DNA of 64,000 nucleotides from Shewanella sairae (lineage in GTDB: Bacteria > Pseudomonadota > Gammaproteobacteria > Enterobacterales > Shewanellaceae). This document shows, piece by piece, positions 36,162 to 45,942 of this stretch. Numbering within the stretch: the first letter of the stretch is position 1; each line of letters starts with the position of its first letter. The stretch spans positions 55,206-119,205 of the forward strand of contig NZ_JAKILT010000011.1 of assembly GCF_023283535.1 (NCBI RefSeq), given 5' to 3'. The notes beneath the pieces are model-generated. The model was not told where the DNA came from. It searched no databases and was given only the letters and a program-made list of their open reading frames with translations. A program made the translations under genes and the position numbers.

Positions 36162-37922
36162 ATGAAACTTACAAAAATTGCGTTTGCCCTTGCTGTGATC
36201 GTATCAGCACCAACCATGGCTGCTAAATTTAACGCCATATCAGCCCCAGCAGCACAAGGTCAATTAGGCTCTGTAGTGGTTAACCCTTATGGCACATCAC
36301 CACAAACAGCAATCGTTGACTTAGGCGGTTACGAAGTTAATTCGGCTAAGGTTGTTGTTCATGGTAAAGGTAAAGATGGTGTTGATATCGAGTATGATGT
36401 AAGCCGTGAAACTATCCTAGATCATAACGGTATTCCGGTATTTGGCCTATACGCAAACTTCGACAACAAAGTCACTCTTACTTATAAGAAGAATGGTAAG
36501 CATGTAGTTGAAGATTATTCAATCTACACTCAACCAAGAACCGGCGGTGCATCAGTTAACGGTATGAAGCTTAACTTTCCAGAAGTTACGCCAATCAAGG
36601 TTGATGAAGAATTTAAAGACCGTCTATATCTAATCAACTACATCATGCCAGTTGAAGGCTCTACAGCTGTAACTTGGGCGGGTGGTATGGGCGCTCTTGA
36701 GTGGGATCGTCACCCTGTTACATTCATCACCGATACTCAAGGTGAAACACGTTGGTCTTTAGATGTGTCTGATATCCACGATGTTAAGCACTTAGACAAG
36801 CGCGGTATCGTGATGGGTATACATCAGATGGACAACGGCGACATCATCTTCGGTCAAGGAATGAAAATATTCCGTATGACAATGATGGGTGAAACTGTTT
36901 TTGAATGGAACTTACCGCGCGGCTACCAAGATTTCTCTCATGACATGCAATTGATGGAAAATGGCAACTACCTCGTTCGTGCAGCTAAGACCAGCTACCT
37001 ACGTGAAGATGGTAAGCGCGTTCACACAGTACGTGACCAGATCCTTGAAATTGACCCAACTGGTAAGCTTGTTGAAGTTTGGGACTTGAACAAGATTCTA
37101 GATAACATGCGTGATGCACATCTTGTAGCCTTAGATGCTGGCGCAGTTTGCCTAAACATTGACGATGAAAAAATGGGGCAAAAGGCGAAGATTGAGCCTG
37201 ACGCTCCTTACGGTGATATCCCAGGTGTTGGTGCTGGACGTAACTGGGCACACGTAAACAGCGTTGAATATGATCCTGCTGATGACTCTATCATCTTATC
37301 TCTACGTCACCAAGGCAACGTGAAGATTGGTCGAGATAAAGAAGTTAAGTGGATTCTTTCTCCACGTGAGGGCTGGACAGGCGACCTAGCCAAGAAGGTG
37401 CTCCAGCCCGTAGATAGCAACGGTGATGAAATCCAGTGTACTGAAAAAGGTTTATGTGAAGACCCAAGCAAGTTTGACTTTACATATACACAGCACACGA
37501 CTTGGTTAACCGGTAAAGAAGAGGGAGATGACGAAGTCTCTATCGTTTCATTCGACAACGGTGATGGTCGTTTCTACGAGCAACCAGCTTTCCCAACAGA
37601 CAAGTATTCTCGCGGTGTTGAGTTCCTAATCAACGAAGATGATATGACCGTTGAACAGCGTTGGCAGTATGGCCAAGAGCGTGGCTTCGAGTGGTATTCT
37701 GTTGTGACTTCTAACATTAGCTACGAGAAAGACCGCGACACAATGTTCATGTATTCAGCTAACACTAAAATGTCTGATCCTAAAGAACTTACCGTTGGTA
37801 TCCTAAACGAAGTTAAAGATGGTACTCATGACGTTAAAGTCGAACTACACGTAACATCACCAATGCCACGCAGTACAGGCTACCGCGCAGTGATTATCGA
37901 CCCGAACAAAACAATCAAGTAA
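36162..37922 (+). CDS. assT: arylsulfate sulfotransferase
   Basis: A 586-residue periplasmic enzyme with a signal peptide (cleavage near residue 20). AssT moves sulfate from one phenolic sulfate ester to another phenol without PAPS. The residues known from the E. coli enzyme are present with a constant offset: His260 (DFSHDMQ), His364 (NWAHVNS), Arg382 (LSLRHQ) and His445 (TYTQHTTW), the last being the nucleophile that carries the sulfuryl group. The disulfide pair Cys426/Cys432 (IQCTEKGLCED) is conserved and explains the need for DsbL. It is preceded by dsbL and dsbI (in uropathogenic E. coli assT comes first) and followed by a terminator and a porin gene. Confidence 0.95.
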   Translation: MKLTKIAFALAVIVSAPTMAAKFNAISAPAAQGQLGSVVVNPYGTSPQTAIVDLGGYEVNSAKVVVHGKGKDGVDIEYDVSRETILDHNGIPVFGLYANFDNKVTLTYKKNGKHVVEDYSIYTQPRTGGASVNGMKLNFPEVTPIKVDEEFKDRLYLINYIMPVEGSTAVTWAGGMGALEWDRHPVTFITDTQGETRWSLDVSDIHDVKHLDKRGIVMGIHQMDNGDIIFGQGMKIFRMTMMGETVFEWNLPRGYQDFSHDMQLMENGNYLVRAAKTSYLREDGKRVHTVRDQILEIDPTGKLVEVWDLNKILDNMRDAHLVALDAGAVCLNIDDEKMGQKAKIEPDAPYGDIPGVGAGRNWAHVNSVEYDPADDSIILSLRHQGNVKIGRDKEVKWILSPREGWTGDLAKKVLQPVDSNGDEIQCTEKGLCEDPSKFDFTYTQHTTWLTGKEEGDDEVSIVSFDNGDGRFYEQPAFPTDKYSRGVEFLINEDDMTVEQRWQYGQERGFEWYSVVTSNISYEKDRDTMFMYSANTKMSDPKELTVGILNEVKDGTHDVKVELHVTSPMPRSTGYRAVIIDPNKTIK

Positions 37923-37935
37923 TCAGTAATAGCCT

Positions 37936-37967
37936 AAGCCACCTTAAAAAGTAGGGTGGCTTTTTCT
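37936..37967 (+). terminator. terminator between assT and the porin
   Basis: An AAGCCACC/GGTGGCTT stem with an 11-base loop, followed by TTTC TTTT. It may attenuate expression of the porin relative to assT. Confidence 0.75.
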
Positions 37968-37984
37968 TTTATAGAGTATTAAAA

Positions 37985-38962
37985 ATGAAAATTAAGTATT
38001 TAGCTCTTTCTATTCTGCTTGCCTCTACTGGCGCTCAGGCTGCTACTGTCAGTAATACCGTATACGGTAAAGCTCAAGGTCAATTAAGTTGGCAAGACGG
38101 TAAAGACTTCCAAACACAAGCCCAGCTCGTTGCCATTGGTAATAAAGGGGTTTATAAAACAGATGACTTTAAAATTATCTATGAAGCAGAGGTGCAATAC
38201 TCTGATAACTTCGCTAAACGCGGCCTAGATGATTTCGAGCTAAACACAGCACGTATAATTTTTGCGAGTAAATTTGGTGCCGCTATCGTTGGTCATGGTT
38301 ACTCTGGTGTTTATAGTGATGTTTATAAGCGTGTAGACATTCACCAATCAAACAACGCTGAACTCTCTAGCCGTAATAAGATGTTATGGGAACAGGCCAC
38401 TTACGCCAAAAACATTTTAGCTTATGCGACACCGTCACTGGCTGTAGGTAAAGGTAAGCTAAAGCTTGTAGGCTCGGTTATTACACCTAAGGAGGACAAC
38501 GGTAGCAATGACGATGTAATTTCAGCCCGTCTTGTTTATAACTCAGCTAACTTCAATGCGGCCATTGGCTACGTTCAGGTAGATAAAAAATTCCCAGCTA
38601 ATAAAGCTGATGATGACTACAAACGCTACTCTATTGGTGCTGATTATAAGTTCAGTAGTTTAACACTTGCTAGCATGGTAGAAGTTAACGAAGACTCATT
38701 TAACAAGTCTGAGAATACTTATGTTGGCGCAGTTAAGTATCAATATTCCTCTGTTGACTTTGGCGTGTCATATCAGCATAAGACTTACCAAGATACGACA
38801 GATAATGCCGATCAGTCTTTATTAATAGCAAGTGTTAATTATAACTATGATGAAAACTTATCTTTCTTTGTTGAGGGGGCATTCTACGGAGAAGAACCTG
38901 CACTGTTTAAAGATACTTATTCAGAAGACGCTATAAATATTGGCATTAAGTTTAAAATCTAA
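37985..38962 (+). CDS. outer-membrane porin
   Basis: A 325-residue protein with a signal peptide (MKIKYLALSILLASTGAQA) and alternating strands over its whole length, ending INIGIKFKI. The pattern (VYGKAQGQLSW near the start, YSIGADYKFSSLTLASMVEV in the middle) is that of a general Gram-negative porin of sixteen strands. It is 62 bases after assT, inside the repeat-bounded module, so a role in admitting aryl sulfates or releasing products is likely. No binding residues can be assigned. Confidence 0.85.
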   Translation: MKIKYLALSILLASTGAQAATVSNTVYGKAQGQLSWQDGKDFQTQAQLVAIGNKGVYKTDDFKIIYEAEVQYSDNFAKRGLDDFELNTARIIFASKFGAAIVGHGYSGVYSDVYKRVDIHQSNNAELSSRNKMLWEQATYAKNILAYATPSLAVGKGKLKLVGSVITPKEDNGSNDDVISARLVYNSANFNAAIGYVQVDKKFPANKADDDYKRYSIGADYKFSSLTLASMVEVNEDSFNKSENTYVGAVKYQYSSVDFGVSYQHKTYQDTTDNADQSLLIASVNYNYDENLSFFVEGAFYGEEPALFKDTYSEDAINIGIKFKI

Positions 38963-39008
38963 TTTACAGCTTAATAAGCAATACTGAATCTTCCTGCAGA
39001 CACAAGAT

Positions 39009-39041
39009 AATCCCTACCCGTATTCTGGTGGGGATTTTTTT
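39009..39041 (+). terminator. porin terminator
   Basis: An AATCCCTACC/GGTGGGGATT stem (one T-G pair) followed by five more T. Confidence 0.82.
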
Positions 39042-39211
39042 ACAGTGTAAGTGCAAGTGTATGTATATTTTCCAGCATTTATTCACCTATCTAAATTGAG
39101 CTAATTAAATGGCCAAATTTAATGTATCACTACTCTATTACAGTTAGGCATCACTTTTATCTAAGCCCTCATTTGCTAGGTTCTTTTAGAGAACATTGCT
39201 ACCTGCCTAGC

Positions 39212-39238
39212 ATCAATAATTAGCAATTAAGGCCGATA
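39212..39238 (+). repeat. right copy of the 27-bp direct repeat
   Basis: It matches 33122-33148 at 25 of 27 positions. It ends in GCCGATAA, which also resembles a sigma-28 -10 element, 74 bases before the next gene. Confidence 0.8.
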
Positions 39239-39313
39239 ACTAGAATAATAACCCTTATTTAACTGTTCAAAAGTCAATAAAATGGGTTTAATAAACAGTA
39301 ATAACCTTTGATA

Positions 39314-40180
39314 ATGGCGAATGTCTTCATGGTTGAAACAGCAACAGATAGTGCGGTCGCGCATGCGACAAAAGACAATAACAAAGCCACTGATGCATCA
39401 GCCCGGAAAAAAGCATTACTGCTTGGGCGAATGCTAGGGTTAGCGAGTGAAGATGACTACCGTGCGAGCAATGCATCCATTGCTGAGCGGGCGAGTTTTC
39501 GCGCGCAAAAACTTGCGTGCCAATATCAAGAGAACTTAGAAACCATATATAAAATTGCCATTAGCCATACACCGTCAGATGTTACCGGCGTCGATCTTGA
39601 TCCGGACTGGGCGCATCAATTTTTTCAGCTAGCAGAACAAATTCATAACCGCAAAATGCAAGAGCTATGGGGACGGATTTTAGCTCATGAAATCACCTCG
39701 CCGGGCAATTTTAGCTTACGTACCTTAAGCACGCTGAAACAGTTAACTCACAAAGAAGCGCAGATACTAGAAAAAGCACTGAGTATCTCGGTTCTGGTTA
39801 ACAACGAAACCCGCTTAAAACTGATTATTGGCTGTAAACATACTGGTGGCATTGGACAAATATTTAAGAAAGCTGCTGCCAGAAACATAGGTTTATCGCA
39901 ATTCGGCTTACCCTACTCCAACATACTGACTTTAGTTGAAGCGGGGGTTTTGCACCGTAGTGAACTCGAAACTGGTCTACTTAGCAGTAAAACCCCAATC
40001 CACTTTGCCCTTGGTGATACCAAGCTCAAGCTAACGCCCAAAAGCGGGCAGTTGTTTTTTAGCTATTATCGCTTTACCCCAATTGGCGATGAACTAGCGC
40101 AGCTTATTCATTTCAATACCGATAAAAGCTATATCAAAGCAATGAAGGCGCTATTTTCACAGGACTTTAAGATTGAATAA
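39314..40180 (+). CDS. hypothetical protein, probably TIGR03899 family
   Basis: A 288-residue cytoplasmic protein. It carries SARKKALLLGRMLGLASE (about 27-44), then a helical region with PDWAHQFFQLAEQIHNRKMQELWGRILAHEITSPGNFSLRTL (residues 97-137, given here in outline). The motif of an Asp-Trp, a helix, then a Trp-Gly-Arg-Ile-Leu helix and a Pro-Gly turn matches the Shewanella/Vibrio family TIGR03899 as I know it, and recalls DUF2806-like proteins. The function is unknown. The ATG at 39314 is chosen; a later ATG at 39329 is possible, and neither has a good ribosome binding site. Confidence 0.7.
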   Translation: MANVFMVETATDSAVAHATKDNNKATDASARKKALLLGRMLGLASEDDYRASNASIAERASFRAQKLACQYQENLETIYKIAISHTPSDVTGVDLDPDWAHQFFQLAEQIHNRKMQELWGRILAHEITSPGNFSLRTLSTLKQLTHKEAQILEKALSISVLVNNETRLKLIIGCKHTGGIGQIFKKAAARNIGLSQFGLPYSNILTLVEAGVLHRSELETGLLSSKTPIHFALGDTKLKLTPKSGQLFFSYYRFTPIGDELAQLIHFNTDKSYIKAMKALFSQDFKIE

Positions 40181-40208
40181 TCTCGATTTACTGTCAGCCT
40201 TTTAACAT

Positions 40209-40240
40209 AAAAATGGGCTGCAAAATGCAGCCCATTTTTT
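40209..40240. terminator. bidirectional terminator
   Basis: A 14-bp stem, AAAAATGGGCTGCA/TGCAGCCCATTTTT, with a 3-base loop, between the convergent TIGR03899-like and cysC genes. Confidence 0.9.
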
Positions 40241-40259
40241 AACGTCTATAAGTCGCCGT

Positions 40260-40877
40260 CTAAACTACCGCTTTTAGCTTCTCAGAATCAATCACTTGAA
40301 TCGCCGCTAAATAGTCCAGTAAGGCTCGTACTTGATTAGCCAAATCACCTTTACTGGTATCTATCGTTAATTCGGCTGCAGTAGGCACTTCATAAGGTGC
40401 AGAGATCCCAGTAAAATCTTTAATCTCGCCAGCGCGCGCTTTACTGTATAACCCTTTTGGATCACGCGCTTCGCACACTTCAATTGGAGTAGACACATGC
40501 ACTTCAATAAACTGGCCAGCTTCAAATAATGCTCGCACTCGCTCACGTTCTTCGCGAGTCGGAGAGATAAAGGCAGATAACACCACCAGCCCAGCATCGA
40601 CCATCAATTTTGCCACTTCACCGACACGGCGTAAATTCTCATCTCGGTCATCCGAGCTAAAGCCAAGATCTTTGCACAAACCATGGCGCACATTGTCGCC
40701 ATCGAGCAGGTAAGTATGAAAACCAGCATCAAATAGTGCACGCTCCAGTGCGCCTGCTAAGGTCGACTTGCCAGAACCTGAAAGACCTGTAAACCATAAC
40801 AAAATAGGGTTCTGCCCTTTTTGCTCCGCACGCGATTGCTTATCGATACTATGTTGGTGCCAAACAATATCAGACAT
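40260..40877 (-). CDS. cysC: adenylylsulfate kinase
   Basis: A 205-residue APS kinase. The P-loop GLSGSGKST (31-39) is complete, and [26 protein letters not shown] and the [10 protein letters not shown] loop are diagnostic. It phosphorylates APS to PAPS, the substrate of CysH, in the cytoplasm. The ATG at 40877 has GGGAG six bases upstream; an 18-codon extension exists but is unlike the family. It is the last gene of the cobA-cysDN-permease-cysC run, 106 bases after the permease, and is followed by a strong terminator. Confidence 0.95.
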   Translation of the reverse strand: MSDIVWHQHSIDKQSRAEQKGQNPILLWFTGLSGSGKSTLAGALERALFDAGFHTYLLDGDNVRHGLCKDLGFSSDDRDENLRRVGEVAKLMVDAGLVVLSAFISPTREERERVRALFEAGQFIEVHVSTPIEVCEARDPKGLYSKARAGEIKDFTGISAPYEVPTAAELTIDTSKGDLANQVRALLDYLAAIQVIDSEKLKAVV

Positions 40878-40983
40878 AAAAACTCCCAAAATTCTATCTA
40901 TAAATACAGCGGTAAAATTTGCTAAGTTCAATATTCAAAATATCAATTTCTACTCAATTCAACTTAGCCCTGCCTAGCATTAA

Positions 40984-42708
40984 CTAAAAAGGAAAAAACA
41001 CCGGAACCAATAACAATACAATCGCAGAATAAAGCAGCGATAACGGCAACCCTACCCTAACAAAATCACTAAATCGGTAATTGCCCGCGTTATACACCAT
41101 TAAATTCGTTTGGTAACCGTAGGGTGAAATAAAACTCGCACTCGCACCAAAAACAACAGCTAAAATAAATGGTCTAGTATCGACGCCATAACTCATTGCA
41201 ATTGCATAGGCGACAGGAAAAGACAGCGCTGCGGCGGCGTTATTGGTAATGAGCTCAGTTAACAATAACGTCATTAAATACACAGCGACAAACGCAGCAA
41301 ACACGCCGTAGCCATTTATTGAGCCAAGAATAAATGTCGCAATATCATCAGCCAGCCCCGTCGATAACATCAAATTAGCTAAACTCAACGCACTGCCAAC
41401 AATGACCACTAGCTCAAACGGAAAACGCCGCTTAAGCTCTGACAAGCTGACCGCACCAATCGAAATATAGCTCATCAGCAGCAAAATAAGTCCTTTAACC
41501 AGCGGTAAAACACCAGTCAAACTTGCCAAAATGGTAATAAGGAAACCACCGAGAACCCATTTACTGCGGCGGGGATCTAGCCTGACACTTAAGTCTAAAC
41601 CGCTTACTGCGGCAAATTCAGATGCCAACTTAGTATTACGGCTAAAGCTATCACCAGGGGTAATAAGTAATACATCTCCCGCTTGCAGCTCTATATCGCC
41701 TAAGCCGCCTTTCAGCGGATGGTGTCCTCGACGAATAGCCAATACTGCACCATCAAATTTCTCTCTAAAAGTCGACTCTTTTAACGAGCGACCAACAAGG
41801 CTAGAGCTTGGTGCCAGCACAGCTTCAATCAAGTTTTGACCTTTAGCTTGCTGCTTACCAAACCACTCTAAGCCGTCAAATTGATGTAATAGCTCAACAG
41901 ACTCTACCGCACCACTAAAGCGCAACACATCTTCGCTTTGTAGCACTAAGTGTGGCGGCACTGGGCAAATACGAATGCCGCTGCGCTCAAGCTCTACAAG
42001 GTACAACTTCTTCAGTGCGCGCAAACGGTTATCTTGCACGCTGTGACCAATCAGTAGAGACTCTTTAGCCACTCTCGCTTCAAGTAAGTAAGGCAAAGTC
42101 TCATCGGCCGTCTCTTCGCGTCTATCCGGCAGCCAGTTGGCCAATAACACCAATAAGCCCACACCTGACGTGACGATCACTATGCCTATCATCGAGAACT
42201 CAAAAAAGCCCAATGGCACAAGGCCAGCGTTTTCAACAAAAGAGTTAACGATTAGGTTAGTTGAGGTGCCAATCAAGGTTAGCGTGCCACCTAAAATCGC
42301 CGCATAAGACAGCGGCAATAGTAACTTGGCTGGCGCATGAGCTTGATTACGCCGCACCACACCAATAAGCGACGCCACCACCGCTGTATTATTGGTAAAG
42401 GACGATAGTAATGCCGTTGAAAGACCCAACTTCGCCATAGTTGATGCCAATGAGCCACGCCCAACCATTTGGCTTAATTTACCTAATAAAGAGGTTTTTT
42501 CCAGTGCCGCTGTCGACATAATTAGCAGCACTAAGGTAACTAAACTGGCGTTGGTAAAGCTTGCAAGCGCAGTTTCCAGCTCTACCATGCCAAGTAAGTA
42601 AGTCGTTAATGAAGCGATAAAAAACAAAGCTGCAGGTGTCCATAGCCCCGCCATTAAGGCGGCGACTAAGGCAAATAAAATGCACGATAACACCCACAAA
42701 TCAGCCAT
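40984..42708 (-). CDS. SLC13-family permease with RCK_C domains (probable sulfate transporter)
   Basis: A 574-residue inner-membrane transporter of the divalent anion:sodium symporter superfamily. Two membrane halves carry the signature SSFTNNTAVVAS plus GTSTNLIVNSFV (near 100-155) and LTELITNNAAAALSFPVAYA (near 490-510). Between them (about 205-375) lie two RCK_C (TrkA-C) regulatory domains. Its start is two bases after the cysN stop, so it is in the cys operon, and sulfate is the likely substrate. No CysTWA-type ABC sulfate transporter is seen in the window. Confidence 0.88.
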   Translation of the reverse strand: MADLWVLSCILFALVAALMAGLWTPAALFFIASLTTYLLGMVELETALASFTNASLVTLVLLIMSTAALEKTSLLGKLSQMVGRGSLASTMAKLGLSTALLSSFTNNTAVVASLIGVVRRNQAHAPAKLLLPLSYAAILGGTLTLIGTSTNLIVNSFVENAGLVPLGFFEFSMIGIVIVTSGVGLLVLLANWLPDRREETADETLPYLLEARVAKESLLIGHSVQDNRLRALKKLYLVELERSGIRICPVPPHLVLQSEDVLRFSGAVESVELLHQFDGLEWFGKQQAKGQNLIEAVLAPSSSLVGRSLKESTFREKFDGAVLAIRRGHHPLKGGLGDIELQAGDVLLITPGDSFSRNTKLASEFAAVSGLDLSVRLDPRRSKWVLGGFLITILASLTGVLPLVKGLILLLMSYISIGAVSLSELKRRFPFELVVIVGSALSLANLMLSTGLADDIATFILGSINGYGVFAAFVAVYLMTLLLTELITNNAAAALSFPVAYAIAMSYGVDTRPFILAVVFGASASFISPYGYQTNLMVYNAGNYRFSDFVRVGLPLSLLYSAIVLLLVPVFFPF

Positions 42709-42710
42709 GA

Positions 42711-44150
42711 TTAACGGCTAACCTTACTGATATCAATTGCTTGCCAGTGCGGATACTGCTTACGAATCAGCGCATTGAGTTCTAACTCAAAATCACTGTA
42801 TTGCTGAGCGTTGCTTTGCTCTCTCGCACTAGATACAGCCATAACGGCAGCAACTGTCGCGTTTGATAAACGATCAATAAGGATCATGCCGCCGGTATCA
42901 CGCACTAAAGTATATGGGTCAATTGCAATTGACTCATTAAGCTCAAGCGTTACTCGCGCCATATCATTCAAACCAATACTATTGTTTTGATTACGCTCAA
43001 GCGTATTTATATCAACAACATACTCAACTTTTGCCACGCTTGCCTGTAGCTTTTTACCGGCCACTTTTAAATCGTAAAGTTGGCCTAGTTGTAATGGCTT
43101 TTCATCCATCCAGGCAATGTCAGCCGTCACTTGATTGGCTAGCTCAGGTGCATTTTCTACTTGTGATAGTAAATCGCCTCTTGAAATATCAATCTCATCT
43201 TCAAGGGTTAGGGTCACAGCTTGCCCTGCTATCGCTTGCTCAAGATCGCCGTCAAAAGTCACAATACGCGCCACTTTGCTGCGTTTACCTGATGGCAGTG
43301 CCACCAACTCGTCACCAACATTAATCACACCCGATGCTAACGTGCCTGAAAAGCCACGAAAATCTAGATCAGGACGCTGAACATATTGCACCGGGAAACG
43401 CACAGGTAAACTGGTAAGCTCGCGGCGAGTATCTATGGTTTCTAGCAGGTGTAATAGTGTTCCACCGTCATACCAAGATGTGTGTTCGCTGGTATCAACA
43501 ATATTGTCGCCTTTAAGTGCTGATAGCGGCACATAATGAATATCCAAATCACCTAACTGCTCGGCAAACTCAGCAAATTCAGCTTGAATGTCATTAAAGA
43601 CTTTTTCATCAAAGCCAAGTAAATCCATTTTGTTTACCGCTACAACAAAGTGGCGAATACCCAGTTGTGAAGCAATAAAAGCATGGCGACGAGTCTGGGT
43701 TTGTACGCCATAACGCGCATCAACTAAAATAACAGCTAAGTCACAAGTTGAAGCTCCGGTTGCCATATTACGCGTGTACTGCTCGTGACCTGGGGTATCG
43801 GCAATAATGAATTTACGCTTATCACTTGAGAAGTAACGGTAAGCAACATCAATGGTAATACCTTGCTCACGCTCAGCTTGTAAACCATCAACTAACAGAG
43901 CTAAGTCAACTTCTTCACCTGTGGTACCTAGCTTGGCGCTATCACTTTTTAAGCTCGCCAACTGGTCTTCATAAATTTGGGCGCTATCGTGTAATAGACG
44001 GCCAATTAAGGTACTTTTACCATCGTCGACACTGCCGCAAGTTAAAAAGCGTAATAAACCTTTGTTCTGCTGCAATGACAGGTACTCTTTTACACCTAAA
44101 TCTTCAAGTTCTGCCGCCAGTCGAGCGTTATTAGTTACTGCTTGATTCAT
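42711..44150 (-). CDS. cysN: sulfate adenylyltransferase subunit 1 (GTPase)
   Basis: A 479-residue elongation-factor-like GTPase. The G motifs are visible: GSVDDGKST (39-47), DTPGHEQY and NKMD. It couples GTP hydrolysis to APS synthesis by CysD. It is single-domain, not a CysNC fusion, and a separate cysC is present downstream. AAGGGATC precedes the ATG, and the gene follows cysD by 41 bases. Confidence 0.96.
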   Translation of the reverse strand: MNQAVTNNARLAAELEDLGVKEYLSLQQNKGLLRFLTCGSVDDGKSTLIGRLLHDSAQIYEDQLASLKSDSAKLGTTGEEVDLALLVDGLQAEREQGITIDVAYRYFSSDKRKFIIADTPGHEQYTRNMATGASTCDLAVILVDARYGVQTQTRRHAFIASQLGIRHFVVAVNKMDLLGFDEKVFNDIQAEFAEFAEQLGDLDIHYVPLSALKGDNIVDTSEHTSWYDGGTLLHLLETIDTRRELTSLPVRFPVQYVQRPDLDFRGFSGTLASGVINVGDELVALPSGKRSKVARIVTFDGDLEQAIAGQAVTLTLEDEIDISRGDLLSQVENAPELANQVTADIAWMDEKPLQLGQLYDLKVAGKKLQASVAKVEYVVDINTLERNQNNSIGLNDMARVTLELNESIAIDPYTLVRDTGGMILIDRLSNATVAAVMAVSSAREQSNAQQYSDFELELNALIRKQYPHWQAIDISKVSR

Positions 44151-44191
44151 AATGATCCCTTAGAATTCTTAATCCACACCCTCAACAGGCG

Positions 44192-45100
44192 TTAGAAATA
44201 CCCCTGACGTTTTTTAAGTTCCATCGATGCACTTTGGTCTGAATCGATAAGTCGCCCTTGTCGCTCACTTGAACGAGTCAATAACATCTCTTCGATAATC
44301 TTTTCGAGCGTGTCAGCTTCTGAATGCATCGCTGCAGTTAATGGGTAACAACCTAGCGTTCTAAAACGTACTAACTCTTGCTTAGGCTGCTCGCCATCAG
44401 CAAGCGGTAATCTGTCATCATCAACCATAATCATCATGCCGTCGCGCTCAACCACTGGGCGTTCTTGGGCAAAATACAGTGGCACAAGTTTGATATTTTC
44501 TTGATAGATGTACTGCCAAATATCAAGCTCTGTCCAGTTAGATAGCGGAAATACACGAATGCTTTCGCCTTTATTTACGGCGCCATTATAGGTACGCCAT
44601 AACTCGGGACGTTGATTCTTTGGATCCCATGTATGGTGCTTATCGCGGAATGAATATACGCGTTCTTTAGCACGCGACTTTTCTTCATCGCGGCGTGCGC
44701 CACCAAATGCTGCATCAAAGCCATACTTGTTCAATGCTTGCTTAAGCCCTTGAGTCTTCATAATGTCAGTGTGCTTCGCGCTGCCGTGATCAAATGGGTT
44801 AATCCCCATTTCTAGACCTTCAGGGTTTTTATGTACTAACAGATCAAAACCAAACTCTTTCGCTTGCTCATCGCGAAACGCGATCATCTCTTTAAACTTC
44901 CAATCTGTATCTACATGCAACAAAGGAAATGGAATTTTTCCTGGGTAGAATGCTTTGCGAGCTAGATGAAGCATCACAGAAGAGTCCTTACCGATGGAAT
45001 ACATCATCACAGGATTATCAAATTCAGCCGCCACTTCGCGAATAATTTGAATGCTCTCAGCTTCCAGTTGTTGCAAATGGCTTAACTCTTTTGCGCCCAT
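44192..45100 (-). CDS. cysD: sulfate adenylyltransferase subunit 2
   Basis: A 302-residue ATP-sulfurylase catalytic subunit of the PP-loop fold. [17 protein letters not shown] (about 36-52) is the ATP pyrophosphate-binding loop, and [21 protein letters not shown] and [11 protein letters not shown] are conserved. It makes APS from sulfate and ATP with CysN. A GGAGAAC site precedes the ATG. It follows cobA by 26 bases. Confidence 0.96.
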   Translation of the reverse strand: MGAKELSHLQQLEAESIQIIREVAAEFDNPVMMYSIGKDSSVMLHLARKAFYPGKIPFPLLHVDTDWKFKEMIAFRDEQAKEFGFDLLVHKNPEGLEMGINPFDHGSAKHTDIMKTQGLKQALNKYGFDAAFGGARRDEEKSRAKERVYSFRDKHHTWDPKNQRPELWRTYNGAVNKGESIRVFPLSNWTELDIWQYIYQENIKLVPLYFAQERPVVERDGMMIMVDDDRLPLADGEQPKQELVRFRTLGCYPLTAAMHSEADTLEKIIEEMLLTRSSERQGRLIDSDQSASMELKKRQGYF

Positions 45101-45126
45101 GCTAGTTCTCCGTGTTCTTCAATCAA

Positions 45127-45942
45127 TTATTTAAGTTGTGCGGCTAACTCAGAATCAATGAGTTGGCTATTATCTGGGGTAAACCAATTTAGACTACCGG
45201 CAAGCTCTACAACCTCACCAATAACCATCAAGGCTGGCATCACTAGGTCTGGATGCTTAGCAAGCTCGTCAATGTTATCTAATGTGCCAACAAAGGTTTG
45301 CTGATCCGGTGTTGTCGCTTTCGATACGATAGCAACAGGAGTCTGAGCACTTCGCCCAGCCCCCATCAATCCTTGCTTAATCAAATCGGCATTGAGGATC
45401 CCCATATACACCACTAAGGTATTATTAGGGTTAGCGTAAGCCTGCCAGTCCATCGGGCGGCTTTCTAGCTTGCAATGCCCAGTAATAAAACTCACCCCTT
45501 GAGCATAATCTCTATGAGTTAGCGGGATCCCCGCGTAAGCGGCTGTACCGCTAGCCGCCGTGATGCCTGGGATCACTTCAAACTCAACGCCTGCGGCAAC
45601 AATCGTTTCAAGCTCTTCACCGCCACGGCCAAAGATAAATGGATCGCCACCTTTTAAGCGCACCACATTTTTTCGGGTGTAAGCTTTGGTCACCAGCAGT
45701 TGGTTAATTTCGCTCTGGGCAGCACTGTGCTTACCCGCTCGCTTACCTACTGCAATCTTTTCTGCATGTTTTGGAATAAGCGCGAGGATCTCATCACTGA
45801 CCAAGGCGTCATAAAGCACAGCATCAGCGCTTTGCAAGATTCTGTGGGCCTTTACTGTAAGTAGATCGACATCACCAGGTCCCGCACCTACCAGCCATAC
45901 TTTTCCTGTCGCGGCTTGACCGGGTAAAGCTACAATCTCCAT
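45127..45942 (-). CDS. cobA: uroporphyrinogen-III C-methyltransferase
   Basis: A 271-residue SUMT enzyme with VWLVGAGPGDVDLLTVKA (about 16-33), the SAM-binding RLKGGDPFIFGRGGEE and the family-typical PGITAASGTAAYAGIPLTHR. It makes precorrin-2, the precursor of the sirohaem needed by CysI. It lacks the N-terminal oxidase/ferrochelatase part of CysG, so those steps must be coded elsewhere. It heads the cys operon. Confidence 0.93.
   Translation of the reverse strand: MEIVALPGQAATGKVWLVGAGPGDVDLLTVKAHRILQSADAVLYDALVSDEILALIPKHAEKIAVGKRAGKHSAAQSEINQLLVTKAYTRKNVVRLKGGDPFIFGRGGEELETIVAAGVEFEVIPGITAASGTAAYAGIPLTHRDYAQGVSFITGHCKLESRPMDWQAYANPNNTLVVYMGILNADLIKQGLMGAGRSAQTPVAIVSKATTPDQQTFVGTLDNIDELAKHPDLVMPALMVIGEVVELAGSLNWFTPDNSQLIDSELAAQLK

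Larger units (their letters stand above)
38963..39313 (+). other. gene-free right edge of the AssT module
   Basis: It contains the porin terminator (39009-39041) and the right copy of the 27-base repeat (39212-39238). The rest is AT-rich with no frame or motif recognised. Confidence 0.5.

Noticed and set aside
33122..39238. Integrative element with att sites
   Set aside because: The direct repeats are suggestive, but there is no integrase, tRNA target or mobility gene, so a mobile-element feature was not called.
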